DNA of 64,000 nt from Cardiobacteriaceae bacterium TAE3-ERU3 (GTDB lineage Bacteria > Pseudomonadota > Gammaproteobacteria > Cardiobacteriales > Cardiobacteriaceae): NCBI GenBank assembly GCA_019218315.1, contig JAHUUI010000004.1:62001-126000 (forward strand), read 5' to 3'. Shown in pieces: positions 24,714 through 32,671 of this stretch. The translations under genes and the position numbers were made by a program. The stretch's first letter is position 1. Each line of letters begins with the position of its first letter. The notes below the pieces were generated by a model. That model had not been told where the DNA came from. It did no database searches and worked only from the letters and a program-made list of their open reading frames with translations.

Positions 24714-26585
24714 ATGAGAAAAGCATTCATCCTGCTGGTTTCAATTTCCGCGTGTATCAGTCATGCGCAACAACGTCTACTCGATAATGAAGAACTGGTT
24801 AAGGCTGGTGCACCACTCAGTGCTGTCGCAAGTATGCAAGGTCATCCTTTATATCCCTACCTTCAATACAGAGCTTATCGGGATAATCTTGCCACGACGC
24901 CAAGCAGCGTTATCTCAACTTTCCTTCGCGCTCACCCTACCGCCCCATTTTCTGGCTGGTTGGCTGAGAGAGCTTTCCCACATTGGCTGTCAAGCAGACA
25001 ATATCAAACAATCATCGAAACATACGACCCCCGTTTTGCGGATGAATCCATTGAGTGTGAATACCGCCTGGCACAATTAGCCAGCGGTAACCAACAAGCA
25101 GCATTTAATGGCATTAACGATCTTTGGCAGAAAGCCAGCAGTATTGAAGCTGCATGTGATCCTCTGTTTGCCGCAGCCGTACGTAGTGGCAAACTGACCT
25201 CGGCCGACATACGCAACCGCTTTATCCTCACCATGAGAGAAGGCAACTATGGTGTAGCACGCCATATTTCAACCATGCTACCGAGTGATGGGATTCTCGC
25301 AGCCAATATCTGGCTCAGCATCGTCAGTGGCAATGCGCCTTACCAACAGGCGATGACCATCACCGATCCATTTTGGCAGCAAAGTGCATTGGTCAACGCA
25401 CTCAGCCGTCAGGCTTTTAAAGATACTAACCGCGTTGCCTCAATGGCATTTGAGCTAAACAAACCGGGAATTGCCGACCCTGATTTGGAAGCGCAGCTAT
25501 ATAACCGCCTGACTCGTGCATTGGCCAGTAATAACGACCCTCGCGCAACCCAAACATGGGCACGCATCCCGGCCGACATGCAAGAAGACAATACCGCTTA
25601 TGATATGGTCGCCTACTTTTTGCGCAGAGGTGACTGGCAAAGTATCGTTGCCACCTTTGCCCAAGGGCTTGCGAGTAAAGATAACAACCCTGAAATCAAT
25701 TATTGGGTAGGCAAAGCGTATGAAAAATTGGGCAATCAACGCAATAGCCAGACGTATTACCAGAAAGCCGCTAACAAGCGCGACTTTTTTGGCTTTCTCG
25801 CTGCCGAAAAACTGGGGCAATCCTATGCCTTCAATGATCACTCAATCACTCGTGATATTGGTATCGAACAAGCACTGCTCAGCGAACCTGAAGCATACCG
25901 CATGCGCATCTTCCAAAACATGGGTATGGAAAGCCGTGCGATTAACGAGTGGAAAAGCTTGATTAAAAATAAAACCAACGCTCAAATACGCCAAGCTGCA
26001 CTGCTTGCAGATAAATATGGCTGGCATATTCACGCCATCAGTACGCTGGCAAAAGAAAAGGACTGGGATGCACTTAACGTTCGATTCCCAACCGATTATG
26101 AGGCGCGCGTACGGGCCTTGGCGACCAAACATGCGCTGAGCCCGGCAACCATATACGCTATTATCCGCAAAGAAAGTATTTTCCAACCAACAATCAAATC
26201 TCCAGCTGGTGCTTTGGGGCTAATGCAAGTGATGCCCGCCACTGCTCGCGACACCGCACGGCGCTATAACATTCCATATGGTGGAACGAGCCAGCTGACC
26301 AACGTTGACACAAACCTCACTATCGGCAGCCAGTATCTTGCAGACCGACTGCGCGAATTTGGCCACCTAGGTTACGCTGCAGCAGCGTACAATGCTGGGC
26401 CACATCGTGCGCGAAAATGGCTTGCTGAATACCCTAACCTACCGCTTGATGAATGGATTGCACAAATCCCATTTAACGAAACTCGTGACTACGTCAAGCG
26501 TGTTTTAGAATACGAAAAAGTGTATCAGTACCGCTTAGGATTAAACTACACGCCATATAGCAGCGCTACTGTTCGTGCTTGGTAA
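24714..26585 (+). CDS. slt: Soluble lytic murein transglycosylase Slt70-like
   Basis: 623 residues, close to E. coli Slt. Signal peptide MRKAFILLVSISACISHA, then a long helical (superhelical ring) domain to about 460, then the SLT domain with catalytic Glu in IIRKESIFQPTIKSPAGALG (E487), LMQVMPATARDTARRY and AAAYNAGPHRARKWL. Cleaves the MurNAc-GlcNAc bond to give 1,6-anhydro muropeptides in the periplasm. I start at 24714 (RBS AAGAGGA, signal peptide) rather than 24699. It follows the TelA cluster by 135 bases and may have its own promoter. Confidence 0.95.
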   Translation: MRKAFILLVSISACISHAQQRLLDNEELVKAGAPLSAVASMQGHPLYPYLQYRAYRDNLATTPSSVISTFLRAHPTAPFSGWLAERAFPHWLSSRQYQTIIETYDPRFADESIECEYRLAQLASGNQQAAFNGINDLWQKASSIEAACDPLFAAAVRSGKLTSADIRNRFILTMREGNYGVARHISTMLPSDGILAANIWLSIVSGNAPYQQAMTITDPFWQQSALVNALSRQAFKDTNRVASMAFELNKPGIADPDLEAQLYNRLTRALASNNDPRATQTWARIPADMQEDNTAYDMVAYFLRRGDWQSIVATFAQGLASKDNNPEINYWVGKAYEKLGNQRNSQTYYQKAANKRDFFGFLAAEKLGQSYAFNDHSITRDIGIEQALLSEPEAYRMRIFQNMGMESRAINEWKSLIKNKTNAQIRQAALLADKYGWHIHAISTLAKEKDWDALNVRFPTDYEARVRALATKHALSPATIYAIIRKESIFQPTIKSPAGALGLMQVMPATARDTARRYNIPYGGTSQLTNVDTNLTIGSQYLADRLREFGHLGYAAAAYNAGPHRARKWLAEYPNLPLDEWIAQIPFNETRDYVKRVLEYEKVYQYRLGLNYTPYSSATVRAW

Positions 26586-26603
26586 AACAAATAAGGAAAT
26601 AAC

Positions 26604-26978
26604 ATGAAGCAAAAGCACCTGATTTTAGCCTCTACACTTTTATTACTCGCAGCCTGTGCAGGAAATAACTCAGACACACGCCTATCAAGCAAACAATTAG
26701 CGCTACCAAAGGCAAACTTACCCATCACGGCCGATAAATGGACGATATGGCATTGTGCAGACGGCAACACACTGCGCACGCGCTACAGTACGGCTAACGG
26801 TAGTGAGCTGATACTTGAGACAAGCACTATGGGCAGCCATCACCTCCTGAGAGAGCCTGGATCAAACCCAGCCATCTACAGCAATGCGGCCATTGGCTTT
26901 TATAGCGATGGAAAATTTGCAGCAATTGGCCGTCCCCTTAGTGATGAGATTTACTCTGGTGGCTGCATAGTCCGATAA
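26604..26978 (+). CDS. Small lipoprotein, possibly MliC-like lysozyme inhibitor
   Basis: 124 residues with lipoprotein signal peptide and lipobox LLAAC (Cys 18). The mature part has WHCADGNTLRTRY near the start, FYSDGKFAAIGRP in the middle and ends GGCIVR, so two Cys could form a disulfide. This layout recalls the MliC/PliC C-type lysozyme inhibitors (YxCxxG at the start, Cys near the end), but the match is partial. It sits 18 bases after slt with RBS AAGGAAAT, so it is probably co-transcribed with that peptidoglycan lytic enzyme. Confidence 0.6.
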   Translation: MKQKHLILASTLLLLAACAGNNSDTRLSSKQLALPKANLPITADKWTIWHCADGNTLRTRYSTANGSELILETSTMGSHHLLREPGSNPAIYSNAAIGFYSDGKFAAIGRPLSDEIYSGGCIVR

Positions 26979-27009
26979 TAACGGGATTTATCTTCGATTC
27001 TTCAAGTAG

Positions 27010-27032
27010 CCCCTCTTTTATGGGGGAGTTTT
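27010..27032 (+). terminator. Weak terminator after the small lipoprotein
   Basis: CCCTC (27011-27015), loop TTTTAT, GGGGG (27022-27026), then AGTTTT. The stem is only five pairs with one G-T, so the call is tentative. It lies between convergent genes. Confidence 0.4.
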
Positions 27033-27046
27033 GCTATTGACTCTTA

Positions 27047-28149
27047 TCAGCTTTTCTCCATCGACGGATAATCTGTATAGCCTTTCGCGCCTCCTCCATA
27101 AGTCGTCTCTTCATCGCGCTGATTAAGCGGCTCACCACAGCGGATGCGCTCTGCCAAATCAGGGTTAGCGATATAGTCACGACCAAAAGCGACTGCGTCA
27201 GCATAACCCGCACCAATCACCTTTTCAGCACTGTCTGCATCATAACCACCAGCGACAATAATCGGGTTTGTAAAAGTATTTCGGATGGTTTGGCGGAAAT
27301 CATCACTATACGCTTTTCCGCCAGCCCATTCACACTCAGACAAGTGTAGATACATCAAATTACGCTGGTTAAGCTGCTCAATCAACCAAATACTGTCTTT
27401 TTCATTGTAGCCAGCATCTACTTGATTAAACTTACCCAACGGAGACAGGCGCAGCCCGACATGCTCCACATCCCAAGCCTCAACACAAGCATCTACAACT
27501 GCCAACATCAAGCGTGCGCGGTTTTCCTTACTTCCTCCGTATTCATCTGTGCGCTTATTGGTGTGTTCGTTCCAAAACTGTTGCAGCAGATAGCCATGCG
27601 CAGCGTGGATTTCAATACCATCAAAACCTGCTTGTTGGGCACAACGCGTGGCATGCGCATAATCAGCAATAACTTGTTCAATTTCATCACGAGTTGCAGC
27701 ACGAGATGGTGTTGCTTCTGTGCGAATGGTATAGCCGTCACGATCACGCAAAGATGTGCGTGATCCAATATTTACTGCAGATGCGGAGATCGGCGCTTGG
27801 CGTTCGGTTGTAAACTTTTATGCGATACCAGCCCCGTATGCCACAACTGAACAACAATATGCCCTCCTTCAGCATGGACGGCATCGACTATTGCTTTCCA
27901 TGCAACAACCTGATCTTCGCTATATAAACCCGGTGCACCTTCACAACCACGCGCTTGTGGTGAGATATCTGTCGCCTCGGCAACAATCAAACCTGAACCA
28001 GCACGTTGGCGATAGTATTCAACTGCAAGTGCGGAAGGCACATCCCCAGGCGTAACTGCGCGCAACCTTGTGAGTGGCGCCATGAAAATACGATTTTTCA
28101 CAGTGAGGTTACCTATGTTCAGGGGAGTAAACAATGCATTGTGTGGCAT
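27047..28149 (-). pseudogene. Old Yellow Enzyme (NemA-like), single-base frameshift
   Basis: Reads as one NADH:flavin oxidoreductase in two frames. Codons from 28149 give residues 1 to about 117 (MPHNALFTPLNIGNLTVKNR, IVVQLWHTGLVSHKSLQPN), then the frame runs into RRSPHLQ and stops at 27772. The other frame continues the same protein (GQAPISASAVNIGSRTSLRD) through LQQFWNEHTNKRTDEYGG and VAFGRDYIANPDLAERI to 27047. One extra base at about 27800-27801 would restore a full-length OYE of about 367 residues. FMN and substrate residues (IEIHAAHGYLL) are intact. RBS AAGAGGA. Either a recent pseudogene or a sequencing error. Confidence 0.85.
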
Positions 28150-28169
28150 AGCATCCTCTTAATCGTTAA

Positions 28170-28198
28170 ATTATCTAACTAAACATAATATAGATAAT
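28170..28198. promoter_or_regulatory. Operator-like inverted repeat upstream of the OYE gene
   Basis: ATTATCTA (28170-28177), 13 bases, TAGATAAT (28191-28198): a perfect 8-bp inverted repeat 21 bases upstream of the OYE ATG, enclosing a TATATT that could serve as the minus-strand -10. This is the usual place for a TetR- or MarR-type repressor of an electrophile-induced reductase. No regulator gene is nearby. Confidence 0.5.
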
Positions 28199-28256
28199 GA
28201 GTATTGAAGAGTAGACAACCTCTTAATCTTTAACACAACGTCACTTATACAAGGCC

Positions 28257-28291
28257 AAAAAGATTCAGCCCTGCTTGTAGCAGGGCTGAAT
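28257..28291 (-). terminator. Rho-independent terminator after the SDR gene
   Basis: Perfect 12-bp stem, ATTCAGCCCTGC (28263-28274) and GCAGGGCTGAAT (28280-28291), loop TTGTA; on the minus strand it is followed by TTTTT (28261-28257). It separates the SDR from the OYE gene. Confidence 0.93.
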
Positions 28292-28314
28292 AGCACAGGT
28301 CACAGTTAGGATCA

Positions 28315-29088
28315 TTAACCCAGCGTTTGCACGCCACCGCCATTCACAAACAAGACCTGACCATTAACCCATCCAGAAATTGGCGCAGCAAAATACAACA
28401 CTGCACCTGCAATATCATCTGGTTCACCAAGGCGTTTGATCGGCGTATTCTTGAGCATTTCATGCTCAATTTCTGGCGTTAATACCGTTTCGAGCGCATG
28501 GGTACGAGTGGCGCCAGGGCCGACAGCATTAATACGAATATTTGGGCCGTAATCAAAAGCAAGGTTTGCCCCCATATGCACAACGGCCGCTTTTGAGGAA
28601 GCATAGCCACTCATTTTTGGGCTAGTGGTGATCGCACCCATTGACGCAATATTTACCACCGAACCAGAACCTGCTTTTTCCATATGCGGTGCACAGAGCT
28701 GAATCATGCGCCATGCTGAAAAAACATTAAGACGGAAATCACGTTCGAAATCTTCAACCGTTATCTTGCCTGGATCTTCACGCCCTCCGGCACCACCACC
28801 AGCTACATTAACCAAAATATCAATACGGCCAAGCTCTGAAGCCGTTTTTTCAACCGCCGCAACCATTTCCTCATCCTTGAGAATATTACATGGCACAGCA
28901 ATCGCCTTACGTCCCATTGCTCGAATCTCATCGGCAACTTTTCCGGCTGCGTCCATATCCAAATCACCGATTGCAATATCAGCACCTGCACCAGCGAGCA
29001 TCAATGCACTCGCACGCCCTATACCATTTGCAGCACCAGTGATGATCGCAACCTTACCTGACAAATCCCAAAGTTTTTCAACACTCAT
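28315..29088 (-). CDS. hdhA: Short-chain dehydrogenase, 7-alpha-hydroxysteroid dehydrogenase-like
   Basis: 257 residues, classical SDR. NAD(H) site TGAANGIGRAS, NVAGG, and catalytic S-Y-K as NIASMG and YASSK. The C-terminal third (TPEIEHEMLKNTPIKRLGEP, VNGQVLFVNGGGVQTLG) resembles E. coli HdhA as I recall it, so the enzyme may oxidise the 7-alpha hydroxyl of bile acids or act on another secondary alcohol. I start at 29088 (GGAGG AGATGGAAC ATG), not at 29112. It lies 195 bases after thrC on the same strand and has its own terminator. The substrate is uncertain. Confidence 0.82.
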   Translation of the reverse strand: MSVEKLWDLSGKVAIITGAANGIGRASALMLAGAGADIAIGDLDMDAAGKVADEIRAMGRKAIAVPCNILKDEEMVAAVEKTASELGRIDILVNVAGGGAGGREDPGKITVEDFERDFRLNVFSAWRMIQLCAPHMEKAGSGSVVNIASMGAITTSPKMSGYASSKAAVVHMGANLAFDYGPNIRINAVGPGATRTHALETVLTPEIEHEMLKNTPIKRLGEPDDIAGAVLYFAAPISGWVNGQVLFVNGGGVQTLG

Positions 29089-29283
29089 GTTCCATCTCCT
29101 CCATCTGTCCATAGGCTAAAGCAGAAAAAACAATTAACTACTTTATTAAAAAGAAATATACCATTGAACCAACCCTTTATGCACTAAAAAATATGCATAA
29201 ACCAATCAAACCCATAATATTTCTCTTTACCAATACACTAAGTCATGAATTGGGTGCTGATTCAAACGCCTAACAGATTTCTA

Positions 29284-30714
29284 CTAACTTTCGATGTTTG
29301 CTATGCGCTGGGTAATAAAGTCTTTAAGTACGGACACATCATTTTGTAGGACGTCGACATGACGTGGCTGCTCTTCTATGCCATCAAAGCGAGAGGGACG
29401 ATCTGGCTCAATCCCCGTAGCCTCCACAACAGTATCTGTAAATTTAACTGGTAATGCAGTCTCCAAGCACACCATTGGCCGCCCACTATCATATGCACGG
29501 CAATACAACTCCGCAACGTACACACCATCAGCTGTATGCGGATCAATAAGCACCCCATCATGGGCATATAATGCAGCAATCACGCTGAGGCGGTTTTCGT
29601 GTGTAGAGCGTCCTGCGCTAAAGCCAGACTGCTGTACAGCATGCCAAAATGGCGTATCGCGCAAATCAATCTCGCCCTGCTGAGCAATCTCTTCATACCA
29701 CTTTGCAACTTGCTCGCCATTACATCCGGCAATCAAATACAAAAAACGCTCAAAATTTGATGCCTTACCAATATCCATCGACGGGCTGGACGTCTTCGCC
29801 ACTTCAGCTGATGGGCGCACTCGGTAAATACCCTCAGCAAAAAACTGATTAAGTACATCGTTCTCATTGGTTGCAACCAATAAAGTACCGATTGGCAAGC
29901 CCATTTGCTTGGCAAGATACCCAGCAAATACATTGCCGAAATTACCTGAGGGGACACAGAAATCTACCTGTTCACCATTTTCGAGATCCAATGCCAGATA
30001 AGCCTTGAAATAATAGACCGTTTGCGCCAAAACACGCGCCCAGTTAATCGAATTAACTGCGCCGATATGATATTTTTCTTTAAACGCTGCATCGCTATTG
30101 ACGGCTTTGACCAAGTCCTGACAGTCATCAAAGACCCCTTCCACAGCAATATTGAAGATATTTGGCTCATCGAGGCTAAACATCTGTGCCTGTTGGAATG
30201 CACTCATACGCCCGTGTGGTGACAACATAAAGACATTCACATTATGCTTGCCAATCATTGCGTATTCTGCGGCCGAGCCAGTATCGCCAGAAGTTGCGCC
30301 AAGAATATTAATTGATTGCCCACGCTTCGCCAGCACATACTCAAACACATTGCCAAGGAACTGCATCGCCATATCCTTAAATGCCAGCGATGGGCCATTA
30401 GATAATCCAAGAAGATACAGCCCATTATCCAATTGCTGTAATGGAGTAATATCAGTACTGTGAAAAACATCAGGACGGTATGTTTTTTGCAAAATCTCTT
30501 GCAGATCCTCAACCGGGATATCACTGATGAAAGGCGACATAACCTGATAAGCCAAATCGGCATATGACAATTTTCGCCACGCTGTGAGATCATCAGCAGA
30601 AATTTGTGGAATGGACTGTGGCATCGCCAATCCACCATTTGCTGCCAGACCCGACAGCAATACATCACAAAACTGCCCTAAAGACTCTCCACCGCGCGTT
30701 GATACATATTGCAT
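29284..30714 (-). CDS. thrC: Threonine synthase
   Basis: 476 residues, the long fungal/enterobacterial-type threonine synthase. Converts O-phosphohomoserine to threonine with PLP. The PLP lysine is in SNGPSLAFKDMAMQFLG (K113), the phosphate-binding loop is ATSGDTGSAAEYAM, and CVPSGNFGNVFAGYLAKQMG is typical. I start at 30714 (MQYVSTRGG; GGAGA upstream) because this is the family N-terminus; the in-frame codon at 30777 adds 21 unlike residues. No thrA or thrB is adjacent. Confidence 0.97.
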   Translation of the reverse strand: MQYVSTRGGESLGQFCDVLLSGLAANGGLAMPQSIPQISADDLTAWRKLSYADLAYQVMSPFISDIPVEDLQEILQKTYRPDVFHSTDITPLQQLDNGLYLLGLSNGPSLAFKDMAMQFLGNVFEYVLAKRGQSINILGATSGDTGSAAEYAMIGKHNVNVFMLSPHGRMSAFQQAQMFSLDEPNIFNIAVEGVFDDCQDLVKAVNSDAAFKEKYHIGAVNSINWARVLAQTVYYFKAYLALDLENGEQVDFCVPSGNFGNVFAGYLAKQMGLPIGTLLVATNENDVLNQFFAEGIYRVRPSAEVAKTSSPSMDIGKASNFERFLYLIAGCNGEQVAKWYEEIAQQGEIDLRDTPFWHAVQQSGFSAGRSTHENRLSVIAALYAHDGVLIDPHTADGVYVAELYCRAYDSGRPMVCLETALPVKFTDTVVEATGIEPDRPSRFDGIEEQPRHVDVLQNDVSVLKDFITQRIANIES

Positions 30715-30887
30715 CCGATTCTCCAAAATAAACAGGTAATAACTTCGCTTTTTACCATTTGAACCGGATCCCAGCAAGTAAAATTATAAGATTCGACCAC
30801 CAGTTATCATTCTCTGTTCAGCAAAGGCAAAAATACTGGCGCCAAACATAGCAGCAAGATAAAATGGTTCCCTTTGAGGCTATACTC

Positions 30888-31229
30888 ATGTCTATCTCCA
30901 AACGCCTAATCAGCCTCTGTATGTTGGTTAGTTTATTTGCTACATCTACAGCAATGGCCGAAGCTTATCTCATTGACGTACGCAGCGCTGATGAATACGC
31001 TGAAGAACACGCTAACAATGCTGAGCATATTCCCTACGATGAAATTGGTGAAAAAATCACTGAGCTGACTAGCGATAAAAATGATGAGATTTTTGTCTAT
31101 TGTAGAAGTGGTCGCCGTGCTGAAATAGCAGCGCAGACATTAAAAGACCTTGGCTACAATAATGTGACCAATCTCGGTACGCTAGCTGATGCGCAAGAAG
31201 CAAATATTACTGAAATGCCCGACAAATAA
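30888..31229 (+). CDS. Periplasmic single-domain rhodanese (PspE-like)
   Basis: 113 residues. Signal peptide up to about STAMA-EA, then one rhodanese domain with LIDVRSADEYAEEHANNAEHI and the active-site loop VYCRSGRRA (catalytic C72). Predicted to move sulfane sulfur in the periplasm, like E. coli PspE. GAGG lies 8 bases before the ATG at 30888; the in-frame ATG at 30864 has no RBS. Divergent from thrC, monocistronic, with a strong terminator. Confidence 0.9.
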   Translation: MSISKRLISLCMLVSLFATSTAMAEAYLIDVRSADEYAEEHANNAEHIPYDEIGEKITELTSDKNDEIFVYCRSGRRAEIAAQTLKDLGYNNVTNLGTLADAQEANITEMPDK

Positions 31230-31250
31230 CAGAACAATCTCACCAGTAGA

Positions 31251-31298
31251 AAAGCTGCCCAAAGCATGCGATATCCAATAGCATCTGGGCAGCTTTTT
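31251..31298 (+). terminator. Rho-independent terminator after the rhodanese gene
   Basis: AAAGCTGCCCA (31251-31261) pairs with TGGGCAGCTTT (31286-31296), a perfect 11-bp outer stem; an inner ATGC/GCAT pair caps it. A T-run follows the right arm. Confidence 0.88.
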
Positions 31299-31408
31299 GA
31301 TTAACAATACGGCTATAACCAGCAGTTAAATAATCATTTAATGCCGTCATCAGGACGCATGCAAACACAAAATTTGCAATAGTTGCATCATCACTCTAGC
31401 AGAGCATA

Positions 31409-32263
31409 TTACTCATTTAAGAACGCACCAATACCGTATAAACCAGGTCCAGTGTGGCAGGCAATAACGGGTGAGGTAAGTACGCTTAATATCCGAGTCT
31501 CTGGAAAATGACGTTCCACCTTCCTTTGAAACTCTATACCTTTTTTATCGCCAGCATGACTAACAAAAATTGTCGCAGACCGACCTAACACAAACTCTTC
31601 ACATTTATCAATACAAATTTGCATTGCCTGATTCAATCCTAATGCTTGTTCGATAGGAATAATACTACCTTCCTCATTAAAGCTTAGAATAGGCTTCACA
31701 CGAAACAAATTGGCCACAGTTGCTTTCTTTTTATCAAAACGACCATTACGGACAAGGTAGCTCAATGTCTGTAAGGTAAAAAACAATTGCCCACGGCGAC
31801 GCATAAACTCAAGCTTGGTTACCGTCGCAGAAAGACTATTGCCACTTTCTAAAAGGCGTTTACCCTCGAGTAACAACATCGCTTGTGCCACAGATTGGCT
31901 ACGCGAATCAAAGACAGCTATTTTTATTTTATCTTTGTACTTTAACGCATTTTTTTTAACCAACTCATTGGTCTTACTAATTGCTCCAGAAAGCGTCACA
32001 AACAAAGCTTCTTCATAACCTTGCTCTATCCAGCGACAAATCATGCGATCAATATCATATTCCAATGGAGGTCGAGAGTATGGCAACTCATCGGGATGGT
32101 CATTCATCCATTGTAAAAACTCATCGATAGTTATATCTATAGAGTCTCTTCTTGGCTGATTACGCATAAAAAGATACAAAGGTAAAATTTCCACATCAGT
32201 TACGTGCGGTGCTATATAGTGTAAACAACTCGTCGAATCTGTTGCCAGAATATACTTACCCAT
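31409..32263 (-). CDS. DegV family fatty-acid-binding-like protein
   Basis: 284 residues. DegV proteins bind long-chain fatty acids; in Firmicutes FakB paralogues present them to a fatty acid kinase. Family marks: ILATDSTSCL at the N-terminus, the LPYSRPPLEYD segment, LFVTLSGAISKTNEL, VFDSRSQSVAQAML, SYLVRNGRFDKKKATVANLF with LRVKPILSFNEEG-like block, and C-terminal CHTGPGLYGIGAF. The RBS is poor. It has no FakA kinase neighbour and sits in A/T-rich DNA, which fits an accessory gene. Confidence 0.88.
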   Translation of the reverse strand: MGKYILATDSTSCLHYIAPHVTDVEILPLYLFMRNQPRRDSIDITIDEFLQWMNDHPDELPYSRPPLEYDIDRMICRWIEQGYEEALFVTLSGAISKTNELVKKNALKYKDKIKIAVFDSRSQSVAQAMLLLEGKRLLESGNSLSATVTKLEFMRRRGQLFFTLQTLSYLVRNGRFDKKKATVANLFRVKPILSFNEEGSIIPIEQALGLNQAMQICIDKCEEFVLGRSATIFVSHAGDKKGIEFQRKVERHFPETRILSVLTSPVIACHTGPGLYGIGAFLNE

Positions 32264-32600
32264 TTTTAATTATCCACTTTAATCTCATCACCTATTCAAT
32301 TAAGCTTAAAAAGTAGTATTGTACTTACAATACCTATCATCATAGCCAAAGTAGTAGTAATTCTACGCAATAACATTTTCAATACTAATATTTAATTTAA
32401 TATACTATCATTACTTGGATATTTTGACACCTATTGATAATGATTAATTTATATTTCGAAGTCAAAATATAAATCGATAACTTACTCTGTAAAATGAGAG
32501 TAAATCAAAAATATTTAAAATGGAGAGATTACTTAACAAAATAAAGTATTAAGTATAACCTCTGACTCCTGAACCCCAGAACTTACTTAAATATTTATAC
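32264..32600. other. A/T-rich gene-free stretch with competing inverted repeats
   Basis: No ORF of more than a few tens of codons is found in about 340 bases. The A/T content is clearly above the surroundings. I see GTATTG-N6-CAATAC (32316-32333), 53 bases upstream of degV, an operator-like palindrome. Further on, ATATTTTGAC (32419-32428) pairs with GTCAAAATAT (32461-32470), and ATTTATATTT (32447-32456) pairs with AAATATAAAT (32465-32474); the two stems share bases and cannot form together. Nothing else is recognisable. Confidence 0.5.
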
Positions 32601-32631
32601 AAAAAGGCTCCTAAATAAATTTAGGAGCCTT
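32601..32631 (-). terminator. Rho-independent terminator of sucA-sucB-lpdA
   Basis: Perfect 13-bp stem AAGGCTCCTAAAT (32604-32616) and ATTTAGGAGCCTT (32619-32631), loop AA. Read on the minus strand it ends in TTTTT, 40 bases after the lpdA stop. Confidence 0.93.
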
Positions 32632-32671
32632 CGTTTTATCGCTTATGCAATAAGGCGACGCCAATTACTGA

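Noticed and set aside
32436-32454. Fur-box-like GATAATGATTAATTTATAT
   Set aside because: Only about 11 of 19 positions match the consensus, in strongly A/T-rich DNA, with no iron gene beside it.
32494-32544. 16-codon ORF MRVNQKYLKWRDYLTK
   Set aside because: No Shine-Dalgarno, very short, in A/T-rich DNA; expected by chance.
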